A DNA stretch of 33,236 nucleotides from Alistipes sp. (lineage in GTDB: Bacteria; Bacteroidota; Bacteroidia; Bacteroidales; Rikenellaceae). Shown one piece after another: positions 7,773 through 17,389 of the stretch; the stretch's first letter is position 1; the number at the start of each line of letters is the position of its first letter. The notes under the pieces were generated by a model. The model saw only the letters and a list, made by a program, of their open reading frames with translations. It was not told the origin of the DNA and searched no databases. The translations under genes were made by a program, and so were the position numbers. Location of the stretch: assembly GCA_017408825.1 (NCBI GenBank), contig JAFQTX010000017.1, positions 1-33,236 on the forward strand, given 5' to 3'.

Positions 7773-10021
7773 TGATACGTGTATTAACAACCATATTTGC
7801 AACTATTGCTGTTGTCGCTCAAGTGTCGGCACAGGATAGTGACCACACCCAATACGTAGACCCATTTATCGGCACTGCCGACTACTCGGCAACGCATCCA
7901 GGTGCTGTTGTGCCTCACGGTATGATGGCTGTTGTGCCATTCAACGTCACTGGCTCGGAGCTTAACCGCTTCGACAAAGATACCCGCTGGTGGTCTACGC
8001 CTTACGACATACGCAATAAGTATTCGGTGGGCTTTGCTCATGGAGCTTTGAGTGGCGTAGGCTGTCCAGAGCTTGGTGCAATTATCACCATGGCGACAAC
8101 GGGCAACACTGAGGCCGACCGTACACTGCGTGGCTCGACATATGTTGATGAGGTGGCAGAGCCTGGCTACTATGCCACGACCTACGAGCAGTTTAAGGTG
8201 CGTGCCGAGGCTGCGGCCTCGGAGCGTGCCTCTATAGAGCGATATACCTTTACCGAGGGTGGTCAGGCAAACATCGTCGTGGACCTCGGCACAGCACTAT
8301 CTAACGAGTCGGGAGCTATGCTACGTCGTGTGAGCGACTGCGAGATTGAGGGTATGCGCCTGCTCGGCACATTCTGCTACACCAACCAGGCGGTATTCCC
8401 TGTATACTTTGTCGTACGCTTATCACAGCCCGCCAAGAGCATCAACTACTGGAAGTTACAGCCTGAGATGACAGGCATCGAGGCGCAGTGGTCGGGCGAT
8501 AGCGGCGAGTACAAGATATACTCGAAATACTCACGTGAGATTATGGGCGACGACATCGGCGCTATACTCTCGCTTGGCGAGGTTGAGCCAGGCACAGAGG
8601 TAGAGGTCAAGGTGGGTATCTCATACGTATCTATCGAAAATGCACGCCGCAACCTTGAGGCCGAGGTGGGCAAAAAATCCTTCGACGCATTACGTCGTGA
8701 GTCTCACGACAAGTGGCGCGAGGCCTTGAGTCGTATACGTGTCGAGGGAAGTTCAGAGGATGACCGCACGATATTCTATACAGCCCTCTACCACTCGTTG
8801 CTGCACCCCAATATCGTAAGCGACATCAATGGAGAGTACCCCTCAATGGAGAGTGGTGCTACGGGCCTTGCAACCGACTATGAACGATATACAGTGTTCT
8901 CATTGTGGGATACTTACCGCAATGTACATCAGCTACTTACGCTGGTATACCCTGAGCGACAAACTGATATGATTCGCTCGATGGTTGATATGTCACGAGA
9001 GTGGGGCTGGCTGCCTCGCTGGGAGCTTTACGGCCGTGAGACATTTACGATGGAGGGCGACCCTGCGATACCCGTTATCGTGGATAGCTATCTCAAGGGC
9101 TTGCGTGACTTCGATGTTAAGGCAGCATATGAGGCGATGAAGCGTTCGGCAACAACTCCGGGTAAGCATAACCCCATACGCCCCGATATTGACCCATATA
9201 TCGAACATGGATATATCCCCGTAGGGCTCTTTGCTCAAGATATGTCGGGCGACAACTCTGTATCACACGCCTTGGAGTACTACGTGGCAGATAATGCCCT
9301 TGCTACATTTGCACGTGAGATGGGCGATGAGGAGTTTGCACGTGAAATGGAGCGTCGTGCAGCGGGCTGGCGTAACTACTACTCTAAGGCAGATGGTGCA
9401 ATGCGCCCAATAGGTGATGATGGCAAGTTTATCGGCGAGTTTGACCCTACGGCAGGTGCTAACTTCTCAAATACCGTAGGCTTCCACGAGGGTAGTTCGT
9501 GGAACTACACCTTCTTCGTGCCTCACGACATTGACGGCCTTATCAAGACGATGGGCGGTGGTAAGAGGTTTGTCGAGCGCCTCAAGTGGGTCTTCGATAA
9601 TGGCCACTACGACCCTACCAACGAGCCTGATATAGCCTACCCCTACCTCTTCAGTCGTGTTAAGGGTTACGAATACCTCACACAGGAGTATGTGCATAAG
9701 CTCCTTGATGATAACTATACAACAGCTCCCGACGGTCTGCCAGGCAACGATGACACAGGCACAATGTCTACATGGGCAGTATTCTCGATGATGGGCATCT
9801 ACCCCGACTGCCCCGGCGAGCCATACTACACCATCACCACACCACGCTTCAAGCGTGTGGAGATCGACACCGAGCATGGTACTATAACCATCGCCACCGA
9901 GGGCGAGGGCAGATATATCAAGCCCGATGGCGTAACACTTGGCGGCAAGCCTACGAACCGCTTCCGCCTATCGCACGACGAGCTGATAAAGGCAAAGGAA
10001 CTAAAACTAAAATTATATTAA
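7772..10021 (+). CDS. GH92 exo-alpha-mannosidase (first)
   Basis: A calcium-dependent family 92 alpha-mannosidase-like enzyme, probably periplasmic. A signal peptide of about 20 residues ends VSA before QDSD. The N-terminus of the mature enzyme has YVDPFIGTAD and HPGAVVPHGM. Candidate catalytic acids are Glu573 in FHEGSSWNYTFFVPHD and the pair Asp660-Asp661 in GLPGNDDTGTMSTW. The motif differs from GNEDVGQMSAW in the second paralogue, which suggests a different linkage preference. It overlaps the GH97 stop by one base and precedes the second GH92 by 10 bases. At 749 residues it has normal length. No SusC/SusD pair is present, so the glycan source is not shown. Confidence 0.94.
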   Translation: MIRVLTTIFATIAVVAQVSAQDSDHTQYVDPFIGTADYSATHPGAVVPHGMMAVVPFNVTGSELNRFDKDTRWWSTPYDIRNKYSVGFAHGALSGVGCPELGAIITMATTGNTEADRTLRGSTYVDEVAEPGYYATTYEQFKVRAEAAASERASIERYTFTEGGQANIVVDLGTALSNESGAMLRRVSDCEIEGMRLLGTFCYTNQAVFPVYFVVRLSQPAKSINYWKLQPEMTGIEAQWSGDSGEYKIYSKYSREIMGDDIGAILSLGEVEPGTEVEVKVGISYVSIENARRNLEAEVGKKSFDALRRESHDKWREALSRIRVEGSSEDDRTIFYTALYHSLLHPNIVSDINGEYPSMESGATGLATDYERYTVFSLWDTYRNVHQLLTLVYPERQTDMIRSMVDMSREWGWLPRWELYGRETFTMEGDPAIPVIVDSYLKGLRDFDVKAAYEAMKRSATTPGKHNPIRPDIDPYIEHGYIPVGLFAQDMSGDNSVSHALEYYVADNALATFAREMGDEEFAREMERRAAGWRNYYSKADGAMRPIGDDGKFIGEFDPTAGANFSNTVGFHEGSSWNYTFFVPHDIDGLIKTMGGGKRFVERLKWVFDNGHYDPTNEPDIAYPYLFSRVKGYEYLTQEYVHKLLDDNYTTAPDGLPGNDDTGTMSTWAVFSMMGIYPDCPGEPYYTITTPRFKRVEIDTEHGTITIATEGEGRYIKPDGVTLGGKPTNRFRLSHDELIKAKELKLKLY

Positions 10022-10031
10022 AAACTAACCT

Positions 10032-12239
10032 ATGAGAATTAAGAATTTATTGGCCATCGTAGCGGCTGTTGCAATGGTTGGTTGTAGCGCTTCGGTGGAG
10101 GACTACACCGCAAAGGTAAACCCTAAGATTGGCTCTGGTGGCCATGGACACGTATTTGTTGGTGCTAACGTACCATTCGGTATGACACAAGTAGGCCCTA
10201 CAAGCATTACGCAGGAGTGGGATTGGTGTTCGGGATACCACGACTCGGAGAATAGCGTCATTGGCTTCTCGCACACCCACCTTTCGGGTACAGGTTGTGG
10301 CGACCTCTTCGACGTAACGCTTATGCCTGTTGTTGGCGAGGTTACCTATGGTCGTGGACGTCTCGGCGACTACTCTACAGGCTTCTGGAGTGAGGCAGAC
10401 CGCTCTAAAGAGGTGGTACGTCCAGGCTACTACTCAGTGCCTTTGACACGCTACAACATCACCGCCGAGATGACAGCTACGGAGCGTGGTGGCTTGCACC
10501 GCTACACCTTCCCTGCAAGCGACGAGGCGGCTATCATCCTCGACTTGGTGCATGGTGGTTGCTGGGATCGCCCAGAGATCCCTGAGCGACTCAAGGAGAA
10601 TGAGTATGCGCTATATGCCGAGGCTGTGGGCAACAACCGCATTGAGGGTAACCGCCACACATATGGCTGGGCAAACTATCAGAAGGTATACTTCGTGATT
10701 GAGTTCTCAAAGCCTTTCGACAAGTTTGAGCCTATCGGCAATGACAACTACTACTATCGCATACACTTCAAAACTACTGAGGGCGAGCAGATTGGCGTTA
10801 AGGTTGCACTATCCTCTACAAGCCTTGAGGGCGCACGCCTAAACTTCGATGCCGAGGTGGCAAATGCTGAGTTTGACGCTACTGCACAGCTCGCCGAGAA
10901 GAAGTGGAACGACGAGATTAGTAAGATTCGCATCTATGGCGCAACACCTGAGCAGGAGGAGATATTCTACACAGGCATGTACCACATGTACGTTGCCCCA
11001 TCGCTCTTCTCAGATGTCGATGGCACATATCGTGGTGCTGACCAGGAGATTCACAAAAGCCCTGGCCACGACACATATACAACATTCTCGTTGTGGGATA
11101 CTTATCGCGCTAAGCTACCTCTTATGACCATCACCCATCCTGAGCGTATGGACGATGTTATCAACACCATGATCAACATCTGCGAGGAGCAGGGCTTCCT
11201 GCCTATTTGGCACCTCTGGGGCTGGGATAATGGCTGTATGGTAGGCTCGCCAGGTATTATCGCCGTATCGGATGCTGTGGCTAAGGGCATCGAGGGTATC
11301 GACGCTGAGCGTGCTTGGAAGGCTCTTGAGACCTCATACATGCACGATATGCGTGGTGGTAAGTATCGTAAGGAGTATGGCTACATGCCTCGTGACCTTC
11401 AGGCCGAGTCTATCGCTCACGACATGGAGTTTGCTATTGCCGATGCTGCAGCTGCCGAGGTAGCTAAGAAGCTTGGCAAGGAGGAGGCTTTCGCATACCT
11501 TGATAACCGTAGTCACTCATGGCTCAACTACTTCGACGCTGAGACGGGCTTTGTGCGTGGTAAGTCATCAAAGGGCGAGTGGCGTGAGGATTTCAACCCA
11601 TACAACGCATCACGCATCGCTAACGAATACTGCGAGGGTAATGCTTGGCAGTACACATGGCTCGTTCCTCAGGATCTCGACAAGTTGGTAGAGTGCTTCG
11701 GTGGCGTTGAGACTACAATTGAGAAGCTCGATGGCCTCTTTACTGCCGACACTAAGATGGAGGGCGAGGATGTAACCCCCGATATCTCAGGTCTTATTGG
11801 TCAGTATGTTCATGGCAACGAGCCAAGCCACCACATCGTATACTTCTACACCATGTTGGGTCAGCCTTGGAAGGCTGCAGATCGCATCTACGAGATTTGC
11901 GACACGATGTACTCAACAGAGGTTGATGGTCTCTCTGGCAACGAGGATGTTGGCCAGATGTCGGCATGGTATGTCATGACAACCTTGGGTTTCTATCCTG
12001 TAGAGCCAGCCTCTGGCCGCTATGTTATTGGTGTGCCTTTGGTAGACAAGGCTGAGATTGATGTTCAGGGTGGAGTGTTCACCATCGAGCGCAAGGGTTA
12101 CACCCCTGAGAACCGCTACATCCAGCATATCACGCTCAATGGTAAGGCTTTGGACCGAAACTACATCACTCACGATGAGGTTATCGCTGGCGGTAAGCTC
12201 GTCTTTGAGATGGGTGCCGAGCATACCTGCTGGTATTAG
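10032..12239 (+). CDS. GH92 exo-alpha-mannosidase lipoprotein (second)
   Basis: A second family 92 enzyme, predicted to be lipid-anchored. The N-terminus ends in a lipobox AMVGC with Cys18. Mature motifs include VNPKIGSGGHGHVFVGANVPFGM, with Glu535 in YCEGNAWQYTWLVPQD and Glu638-Asp639 in GLSGNEDVGQMSAW as candidate acid/base residues. At 735 residues it is full length. It closes the rlmN-GH97-GH92-GH92 run and is followed by a strong hairpin. Two GH92 paralogues with different signals (soluble versus lipidated) and different active-site loops suggest stepwise trimming of one alpha-linked glycan, which is inference. Confidence 0.94.
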   Translation: MRIKNLLAIVAAVAMVGCSASVEDYTAKVNPKIGSGGHGHVFVGANVPFGMTQVGPTSITQEWDWCSGYHDSENSVIGFSHTHLSGTGCGDLFDVTLMPVVGEVTYGRGRLGDYSTGFWSEADRSKEVVRPGYYSVPLTRYNITAEMTATERGGLHRYTFPASDEAAIILDLVHGGCWDRPEIPERLKENEYALYAEAVGNNRIEGNRHTYGWANYQKVYFVIEFSKPFDKFEPIGNDNYYYRIHFKTTEGEQIGVKVALSSTSLEGARLNFDAEVANAEFDATAQLAEKKWNDEISKIRIYGATPEQEEIFYTGMYHMYVAPSLFSDVDGTYRGADQEIHKSPGHDTYTTFSLWDTYRAKLPLMTITHPERMDDVINTMINICEEQGFLPIWHLWGWDNGCMVGSPGIIAVSDAVAKGIEGIDAERAWKALETSYMHDMRGGKYRKEYGYMPRDLQAESIAHDMEFAIADAAAAEVAKKLGKEEAFAYLDNRSHSWLNYFDAETGFVRGKSSKGEWREDFNPYNASRIANEYCEGNAWQYTWLVPQDLDKLVECFGGVETTIEKLDGLFTADTKMEGEDVTPDISGLIGQYVHGNEPSHHIVYFYTMLGQPWKAADRIYEICDTMYSTEVDGLSGNEDVGQMSAWYVMTTLGFYPVEPASGRYVIGVPLVDKAEIDVQGGVFTIERKGYTPENRYIQHITLNGKALDRNYITHDEVIAGGKLVFEMGAEHTCWY

Positions 12240-12248
12240 CTTCTATGC

Positions 12249-12287
12249 TCATATACAATGCGCTGATTTTTAGCGCATTGCATATGA
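12249..12287 (+). terminator. Terminator hairpin after GH92 operon
   Basis: Sixteen-base arms (12249-12264 and 12272-12287) pair with one mismatch around a T-rich 7-base loop, 10 bases past the stop. No T tract follows, so it may act mainly as a 3' stabiliser or with another factor. Confidence 0.65.
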
Positions 12288-12310
12288 GACGATAAAATTA
12301 ATCAAAAATA

Positions 12311-12342
12311 TTGCACTTTTCGGGCGAAAGTTTGTACATTTG
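12311..12342 (+). promoter_or_regulatory. Promoter of yitT-priA-comF
   Basis: TTGC (12311-12314) and TACATTTG (12335-12342) are separated by 20 bases, a close match to the Bacteroidetes -33/-7 consensus. The predicted start near 12348 gives a leader of about 65 bases before the yitT ATG at 12415. Confidence 0.75.
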
Positions 12343-12414
12343 CCCCGCAAAATTTGATTTTACATACGTAAATTGCGTAACTAATAGCTCAACTTAATTA
12401 ATTTTTGAATTGAT

Positions 12415-13386
12415 ATGGGTGTGAAAATCTCTTCTCGTTCGATTCTTATCGGCATCAAGGAGTATATCTTGATGACATTTGGTATGTTCTGCTATGCCTT
12501 TGGCTGGTTGCAGTGTGTGCTTCCTGCAGGAGGTATGGGTGGTGGTGCCGCAGGTTTGGCAACACTAATCAACGCCATCCTTCCTGAGAGCCTTACATCG
12601 TTCCTTACAATCGGTACGTTGGTATTTATCATCAACGTCATACTGCTTATCTTGGGTGTAATGATTGTTGGTTGGAAGTTTGGTATCAAGACCTTGTACT
12701 GCATTATGATGATGTCTGTGATGTTCAACATCGTGGAGTCAAGCTACTTCCCTCAGGGCATCATGGTTAGAATGTTCGAGGAGGTTGCAGCTGGTGATCT
12801 GCTCCTTGTAGTCATCGGCGCTGCATCGTGTGGTGTGGGTATCGCTGTGTCGTTCATGCAGGGTGGCTCAACAGGTGGTACCGATATCGTGGCAATGATT
12901 ATCAATAAGTTCCGTACCGTAAGCTATGGCAAGGTATTGCTCGGCACCGACTGCGGTATCCTTATCTCATCATTGTTCCTCACAACCACAATTACCGTTA
13001 ATGGCGTGGATACAGTCATCGAGCCACTATCATCATTGGCCTTTGCACGTATGGTCTACGGTTTTATCATGATTGCTGTGATTGGCTATACTGTAGACTT
13101 GGTACAGTCTGGTAACCAGCAGTCTAACCAGATTATGATCTTCTGTAAGGACTACGAGGCTATGGCTGAGATGATCAACACCAAGGCACATCGTGGTGCT
13201 ACGCTTATCGACGCTATGGGCTGGTACACCAAGACCCCTTCTAAGGCAGTCATGGTGGTATGCCGTAAGCGTGATACCTCTATGATCCTTAAGCTTATTC
13301 GTGAGCAGGATCCTAATGCCTTCCTTACCGTAGGCTCTGTGATGGGCGTTTACGGTCAGGGCTTCGATGCCTTGAATAAGGCCTAA
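12415..13386 (+). CDS. YitT family membrane protein
   Basis: An integral inner-membrane protein of unknown biochemical role. The N-terminal two-thirds contains five or six hydrophobic helices, including the glycine-rich LPAGGMGGGAAGLATL near residues 37-52 and MQGGSTGGTDIVAMII, both typical of YitT. The last about 90 residues form the DUF2179 domain (IMIFCKDYEAMAEMI to GSVMGVYGQGFD). Its 323 residues agree with the family (280-320). It has its own promoter, and only 33 bases with no visible terminator separate it from priA. Confidence 0.92.
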   Translation: MGVKISSRSILIGIKEYILMTFGMFCYAFGWLQCVLPAGGMGGGAAGLATLINAILPESLTSFLTIGTLVFIINVILLILGVMIVGWKFGIKTLYCIMMMSVMFNIVESSYFPQGIMVRMFEEVAAGDLLLVVIGAASCGVGIAVSFMQGGSTGGTDIVAMIINKFRTVSYGKVLLGTDCGILISSLFLTTTITVNGVDTVIEPLSSLAFARMVYGFIMIAVIGYTVDLVQSGNQQSNQIMIFCKDYEAMAEMINTKAHRGATLIDAMGWYTKTPSKAVMVVCRKRDTSMILKLIREQDPNAFLTVGSVMGVYGQGFDALNKA

Positions 13387-13419
13387 TCACCCCTACAGGG
13401 GTAAAATACTACTGCTGCC

Positions 13420-15678
13420 ATGTTGTACGCACAGGTGGTTCTACCGTTGGCACAGCCCATGTATAGCTTCTCCGTCGATGAGAGCTTGGGTGTGGAGGTA
13501 GGCGATGCTGTGGTTGTGCAATTTGGCAGCAGTCGTTATTATACGGGTATCGTATGGGGCATTAGCTCCGAGCGCCCCAACTTCCCACGCCTTAAACCGA
13601 TACTTAGTAAGCTATACTCACGTCGGCTCCTCAGCCCAGCAACACAGCGTCTGTGGGAGTGGATCGCCGATTACTACCTGTGCACGCTTGGCGAGGTTAT
13701 GCGCCTTGCCCTACCATCACTTGCTAAGCCCTCGGCAACATCGCTCTCGGAACTCGACGAGCGTAGCATTGAGCCCCCCACGGAGCAGTTTATAGCCCTC
13801 AGCGATGAGCTACGCTCCGAGGAGGCGCTACTGGCCTATCACGATAAACATGTGCGTCGTGCACCACGCCGTGTCAAGACCATCGAGCGCATTGCAGCAC
13901 TTGTCGCAGAACGTAAGGCCGAGGATGGCTTCGTACCTCGCCGCCTTGTAGATGTCGATACCCAACACCTCGCAGCATTGCGCACTAAAGGGCTAATATG
14001 CACCGAGCAACGTCTGCGCGAAAGACTTACGTCGGGCGATAAGCAGAATTTTATTCTACCCACGCTCTCCTCAGCACAGCAGCAGGCATTAGAGGTTATA
14101 CACAAGGCTCATAACGAAGACAAGGTGGCTCTGTTACACGGCGTCACGGGTTCGGGAAAGACCGAGATATATATACATCTTATCGCCGAGCATCTGGCTC
14201 TTGGACACGATGTTATGGTGCTCGTGCCAGAGATTGTTATCACCTCACAGCTAATCGAGCGTCTTGAGCGCATCTTCGAGGGTCGCACCACGACATATCA
14301 CTCTCGCCTTACTCCGCTACGCCGTGGCCGAGAGTTCCTGCGCCTCGCAGCCTCATCGGGAGGTGAGCTTATCGTGGGTGTGCGCTCGACAATATTCCTG
14401 CCGATGCACAATCCTGGCCTAATAATCGTCGATGAGGAGCACGACCCAGGATACAAGCAGAGCGACCTCCAACCACGCTACAACGCACGTGACTGCGCCG
14501 TGGTAATGTCACGCATCTATGGCGCACGGGTAGTGTTAGGCAGCGCCACACCATCGCTCGAGAGCTATACAAATGCCCTTACGGGGAAGTATGGCTACGC
14601 TGAACTTAAGGAGCGCTGGGGCAAGGGAGTGCTTCCCGAAATAGTCGTTTCGGACACCCTGCGAGCCCTAAAGCGTGGCGAGCGCCGCACGCACTTCAAT
14701 CTCGACTTACTGTGCAACATCGAGCGCTCAATGGCAAGCAACGAGCAGGTGATACTATTCCAAAACAGACGTGGCTACGCCCCCTACATACAGTGTCGCA
14801 CGTGTGGCTACTCGCCTCGATGTCCGCACTGCAACGTGACACTCACACAACATAAGGCCTCGTCACGCCTCGAGTGCCACTACTGTGGCTACACGATGGA
14901 GCGTACGGAGGTGTGTCCCAACTGCCAGACACGAGATATGAAGGCTATGGGCTTCGGCACAGAGAAGGTTGAGGAGGAGATAGCTCGCCTCTTCCCCGAG
15001 GCACGTATCGAACGCCTCGATGGTGACACATCATCGTCGGAGAGCGCATTCAAGCGCATCGTACATAGCTTCGAACAACACGAGAGCGACATTCTCGTGG
15101 GAACACAGATAATATCCAAGGGATTTGACTTCGAAGGTGTTAGCACCGTAGGCGTGCTCAATGCAGATAACCTCCTCTCGGCGCCCGATTTTAGGGCCAC
15201 GGAACGAGCCTTTCAGCTACTTATGCAGGTGGCAGGGCGTGCCGGCAGACACAATGACCGTGGACGTGTTGTAATTCAAACCTCGCAGCCTCAGCACCCC
15301 GTAATACGCTATGTTGCCTCGGGCGACTACCACGCCATGGCACGCACCGAGCTTGCCGAGCGCAGAGCCTTCGGATACCCACCCTACTCACACATCATAC
15401 GTTTCACGCTACGCCACAGTGACTACGAGCTACTACGACGAGCTGCCCACGTACTATCCTCACACCTAAGAGCACGCTTCGCACAACGTGTTATGGGCCC
15501 AGTGTCGGCTGCACTCGAGATGCTGCGTGGCGAGCATCGTGCCGAGATACTACTCAAAATAGAGTCGGGAGCATCTCTGAAACTTGCACGTGCGCATATT
15601 CGCCAAGTGTTCGACGAGATGCGCAACGACAAGAGTGTCAAGATGGTAACAATAACTACCGATGTCGATGCTCTATAA
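13420..15678 (+). CDS. priA: Primosomal helicase PriA
   Basis: Restarts collapsed replication forks by unwinding the lagging strand and recruiting the primosome. An N-terminal DNA 3'-end-binding domain is followed by a superfamily 2 helicase: motif I is GVTGSGKTE (Lys247) and motif II is DEEH (from residue 338). A zinc-binding insertion starts at Cys459, with CRTCG, CPHC, CHYCG and CPNC pairs. VGTQIISKGFDFEGV and QVAGRAGR are late helicase motifs. At 752 residues it is slightly longer than E. coli PriA (732). Its 3' end overlaps comF by 17 bases. Confidence 0.96.
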   Translation: MLYAQVVLPLAQPMYSFSVDESLGVEVGDAVVVQFGSSRYYTGIVWGISSERPNFPRLKPILSKLYSRRLLSPATQRLWEWIADYYLCTLGEVMRLALPSLAKPSATSLSELDERSIEPPTEQFIALSDELRSEEALLAYHDKHVRRAPRRVKTIERIAALVAERKAEDGFVPRRLVDVDTQHLAALRTKGLICTEQRLRERLTSGDKQNFILPTLSSAQQQALEVIHKAHNEDKVALLHGVTGSGKTEIYIHLIAEHLALGHDVMVLVPEIVITSQLIERLERIFEGRTTTYHSRLTPLRRGREFLRLAASSGGELIVGVRSTIFLPMHNPGLIIVDEEHDPGYKQSDLQPRYNARDCAVVMSRIYGARVVLGSATPSLESYTNALTGKYGYAELKERWGKGVLPEIVVSDTLRALKRGERRTHFNLDLLCNIERSMASNEQVILFQNRRGYAPYIQCRTCGYSPRCPHCNVTLTQHKASSRLECHYCGYTMERTEVCPNCQTRDMKAMGFGTEKVEEEIARLFPEARIERLDGDTSSSESAFKRIVHSFEQHESDILVGTQIISKGFDFEGVSTVGVLNADNLLSAPDFRATERAFQLLMQVAGRAGRHNDRGRVVIQTSQPQHPVIRYVASGDYHAMARTELAERRAFGYPPYSHIIRFTLRHSDYELLRRAAHVLSSHLRARFAQRVMGPVSAALEMLRGEHRAEILLKIESGASLKLARAHIRQVFDEMRNDKSVKMVTITTDVDAL

Positions 15679-16381
15679 CATACTCAACAGCGCCCTCTCG
15701 CTCATTATCGTAGATAGATGTATGGTGTGCAACGAGGTTCTCAAGGCCGAGATGCACGGTATATGTCTTAAGTGCCGACTTAAGATGCCTAAGACCAACT
15801 TCTGCTTCAAGGAGCATAACCCCGTGAAGGAGTTTTTCGACCCGCTGGCCCGTGTAAACCAGTGTTCAGCCTTCTTCCTACTTAAAACCGACAACGACTG
15901 GCACCATGTAATCCACGAGTTCAAATATAGAGGTAAAAGGCTATACGCCCAGCGCTTAGGTGCTATGTATGGTGCAGATCTTAAATCCTCTGGGCTATAC
16001 GACGACATAGATTATGTAGTGCCCATCCCGCTACACTGGCGCAAGAGGCTGAAGCGTGGATACAACCAATCAACATATCTCGCCGAGGGTATTGCCAAGG
16101 AGCTTGGTGCAAAGGTCGATCACCGCACTGTGTACCGCAAAAAGAACAACCCCTCACAGACTCTACAAGAGGCTACAGATCGCTGGGAGAATGTGGATAA
16201 TATTTTTGCCTTGCGCAACGCTAAACAGTTTGCTAATAAGCACATACTGCTCGTAGACGATGTGCTCACCACAGGAGCAACTATCTGCTCGTGCATCAGC
16301 AGCATTCATCGTGTTACTCCAAACTGCCGAATATCTGTTGCCACACTCGCCATTGCACGAGATATATCGCTGAAATATTGA
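15662..16381 (+). CDS. ComF family phosphoribosyltransferase-like protein
   Basis: Relatives are ComF (needed for DNA uptake in competent bacteria) and GntX. A zinc-finger-like Cys set (Cys20, Cys23, Cys35, Cys38) precedes a phosphoribosyltransferase fold with the PRPP-loop signature LLVDDVLTTGAT (Asp199-Asp200). VVPIPLHWRKRLKRGYNQS is also characteristic. The 239 residues match the family. The start overlaps priA by 17 bases; a second in-frame ATG six bases downstream is also possible. Coupling to priA suggests a DNA-processing role, but no other competence genes are visible. It ends 6 bases before the convergent LytTR gene. Confidence 0.92.
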   Translation: MSMLYNILNSALSLIIVDRCMVCNEVLKAEMHGICLKCRLKMPKTNFCFKEHNPVKEFFDPLARVNQCSAFFLLKTDNDWHHVIHEFKYRGKRLYAQRLGAMYGADLKSSGLYDDIDYVVPIPLHWRKRLKRGYNQSTYLAEGIAKELGAKVDHRTVYRKKNNPSQTLQEATDRWENVDNIFALRNAKQFANKHILLVDDVLTTGATICSCISSIHRVTPNCRISVATLAIARDISLKY

Positions 16382-16387
16382 TATGCA

Positions 16388-17365
16388 CTACTCTCCATCT
16401 GCAACCTCTTCAACAGGATGCTGTGATGCGGCACTGCGCTGAGTAACATTGAGGGATGAGAGTATCGCATCGTAGTAGCTCTTCGATAGCGGGATACGAC
16501 GAATAGAGTCGTCGTCAAGATTTATAAAGTGAAGGCGGTGCTCCTCACTAACAAAGCGTATCTTGTTGATATTCACGATAAACGAACGATGACAACGTCT
16601 GAGCGATGTGCCCTGCAAGCTCTCCTCGACACTCTTTGTGCGGCATCGTAGCATATAGGTTGCAATCTTGTCGTTGTGCTTATAGTGCACCTTTATGTAG
16701 TTATCCTCCGACTCCAAATAGTATAACGACTCCTCGTTGATTGTAAGGCGCAGAGTGCCACTATTATCATAGAGCTTAATCATTCGTGGAGAGCGCTCGT
16801 CGGCAGCAGCTTGAGCCACAGCCTCCTCTCGACGCTGCTTCTCGTGTTTTGTCATCAGCTCCAACCTACGACACTCCTCACGTGCCTTTTGTAGCTGGTA
16901 GGATGCCGCTTCAAACTCCTCGCACTTAGCGTGATATGCGGCATAGAAGAGGATTAGTCCGTTGGGTATTGCAAGAATCAACGTCACACAAAACAGAGCT
17001 CGAATACCCACGCTTGGGAACGTAACACCGGGCTCGGGAAAGAGCGAGAGGGTGATAACAGTATATAGCAACGATATTGCGAGGTTCTCGCACATTAGCC
17101 ACCACAGATAGCGGGTGATGGTCATTATGTAGCGATCTTGAAGGGCATACATCGTCGAACGACTAATTATAAGAATCACAATCGCTGCAACGTAGAAGAG
17201 TATTGTTATCGAAAATCGCAGTGTGTCGTTGGTGCTAAACCATACTGCTAAGGAGAATGGTTCGTATACCAACATGAAGAGTATAGAGAAAACTACGATG
17301 AATGAAATCATCACCGAGATGTAGCGGCGTGAGACCAAATATTTAGGTATTTCTCTGCTTATCAT
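16388..17365 (-). CDS. Membrane-anchored LytTR-family transcriptional regulator
   Basis: The N-terminal half has four hydrophobic helices (about residues 15-37, 49-67, 85-106 and 120-142). A charged, probably coiled-coil linker (about 145-190) leads to a C-terminal LytTR DNA-binding domain (about 205-305) with YLESEDNYIKVHY, MLRCRTKSVEESL and RRCHRSFIVNINKI. Unlike AlgR/AgrA-type regulators it has no receiver domain, and no histidine kinase is next to it, so sensing may be through the membrane part itself. It is divergent from fabHFG, and the intergenic space carries its promoter and repeated CCACAAA elements that could be its binding sites. At 325 residues it is similar to other Bacteroidetes membrane LytTR proteins. 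Confidence 0.88.
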   Translation of the reverse strand: MISREIPKYLVSRRYISVMISFIVVFSILFMLVYEPFSLAVWFSTNDTLRFSITILFYVAAIVILIISRSTMYALQDRYIMTITRYLWWLMCENLAISLLYTVITLSLFPEPGVTFPSVGIRALFCVTLILAIPNGLILFYAAYHAKCEEFEAASYQLQKAREECRRLELMTKHEKQRREEAVAQAAADERSPRMIKLYDNSGTLRLTINEESLYYLESEDNYIKVHYKHNDKIATYMLRCRTKSVEESLQGTSLRRCHRSFIVNINKIRFVSEEHRLHFINLDDDSIRRIPLSKSYYDAILSSLNVTQRSAASQHPVEEVADGE

Positions 17366-17389
17366 AGCCCAATATTGTCAATATATTCA

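Noticed and set aside
5706-12239. A full polysaccharide utilisation locus
   Set aside because: No SusC/SusD, sensor or transporter is adjacent; only three glycosidases are seen.
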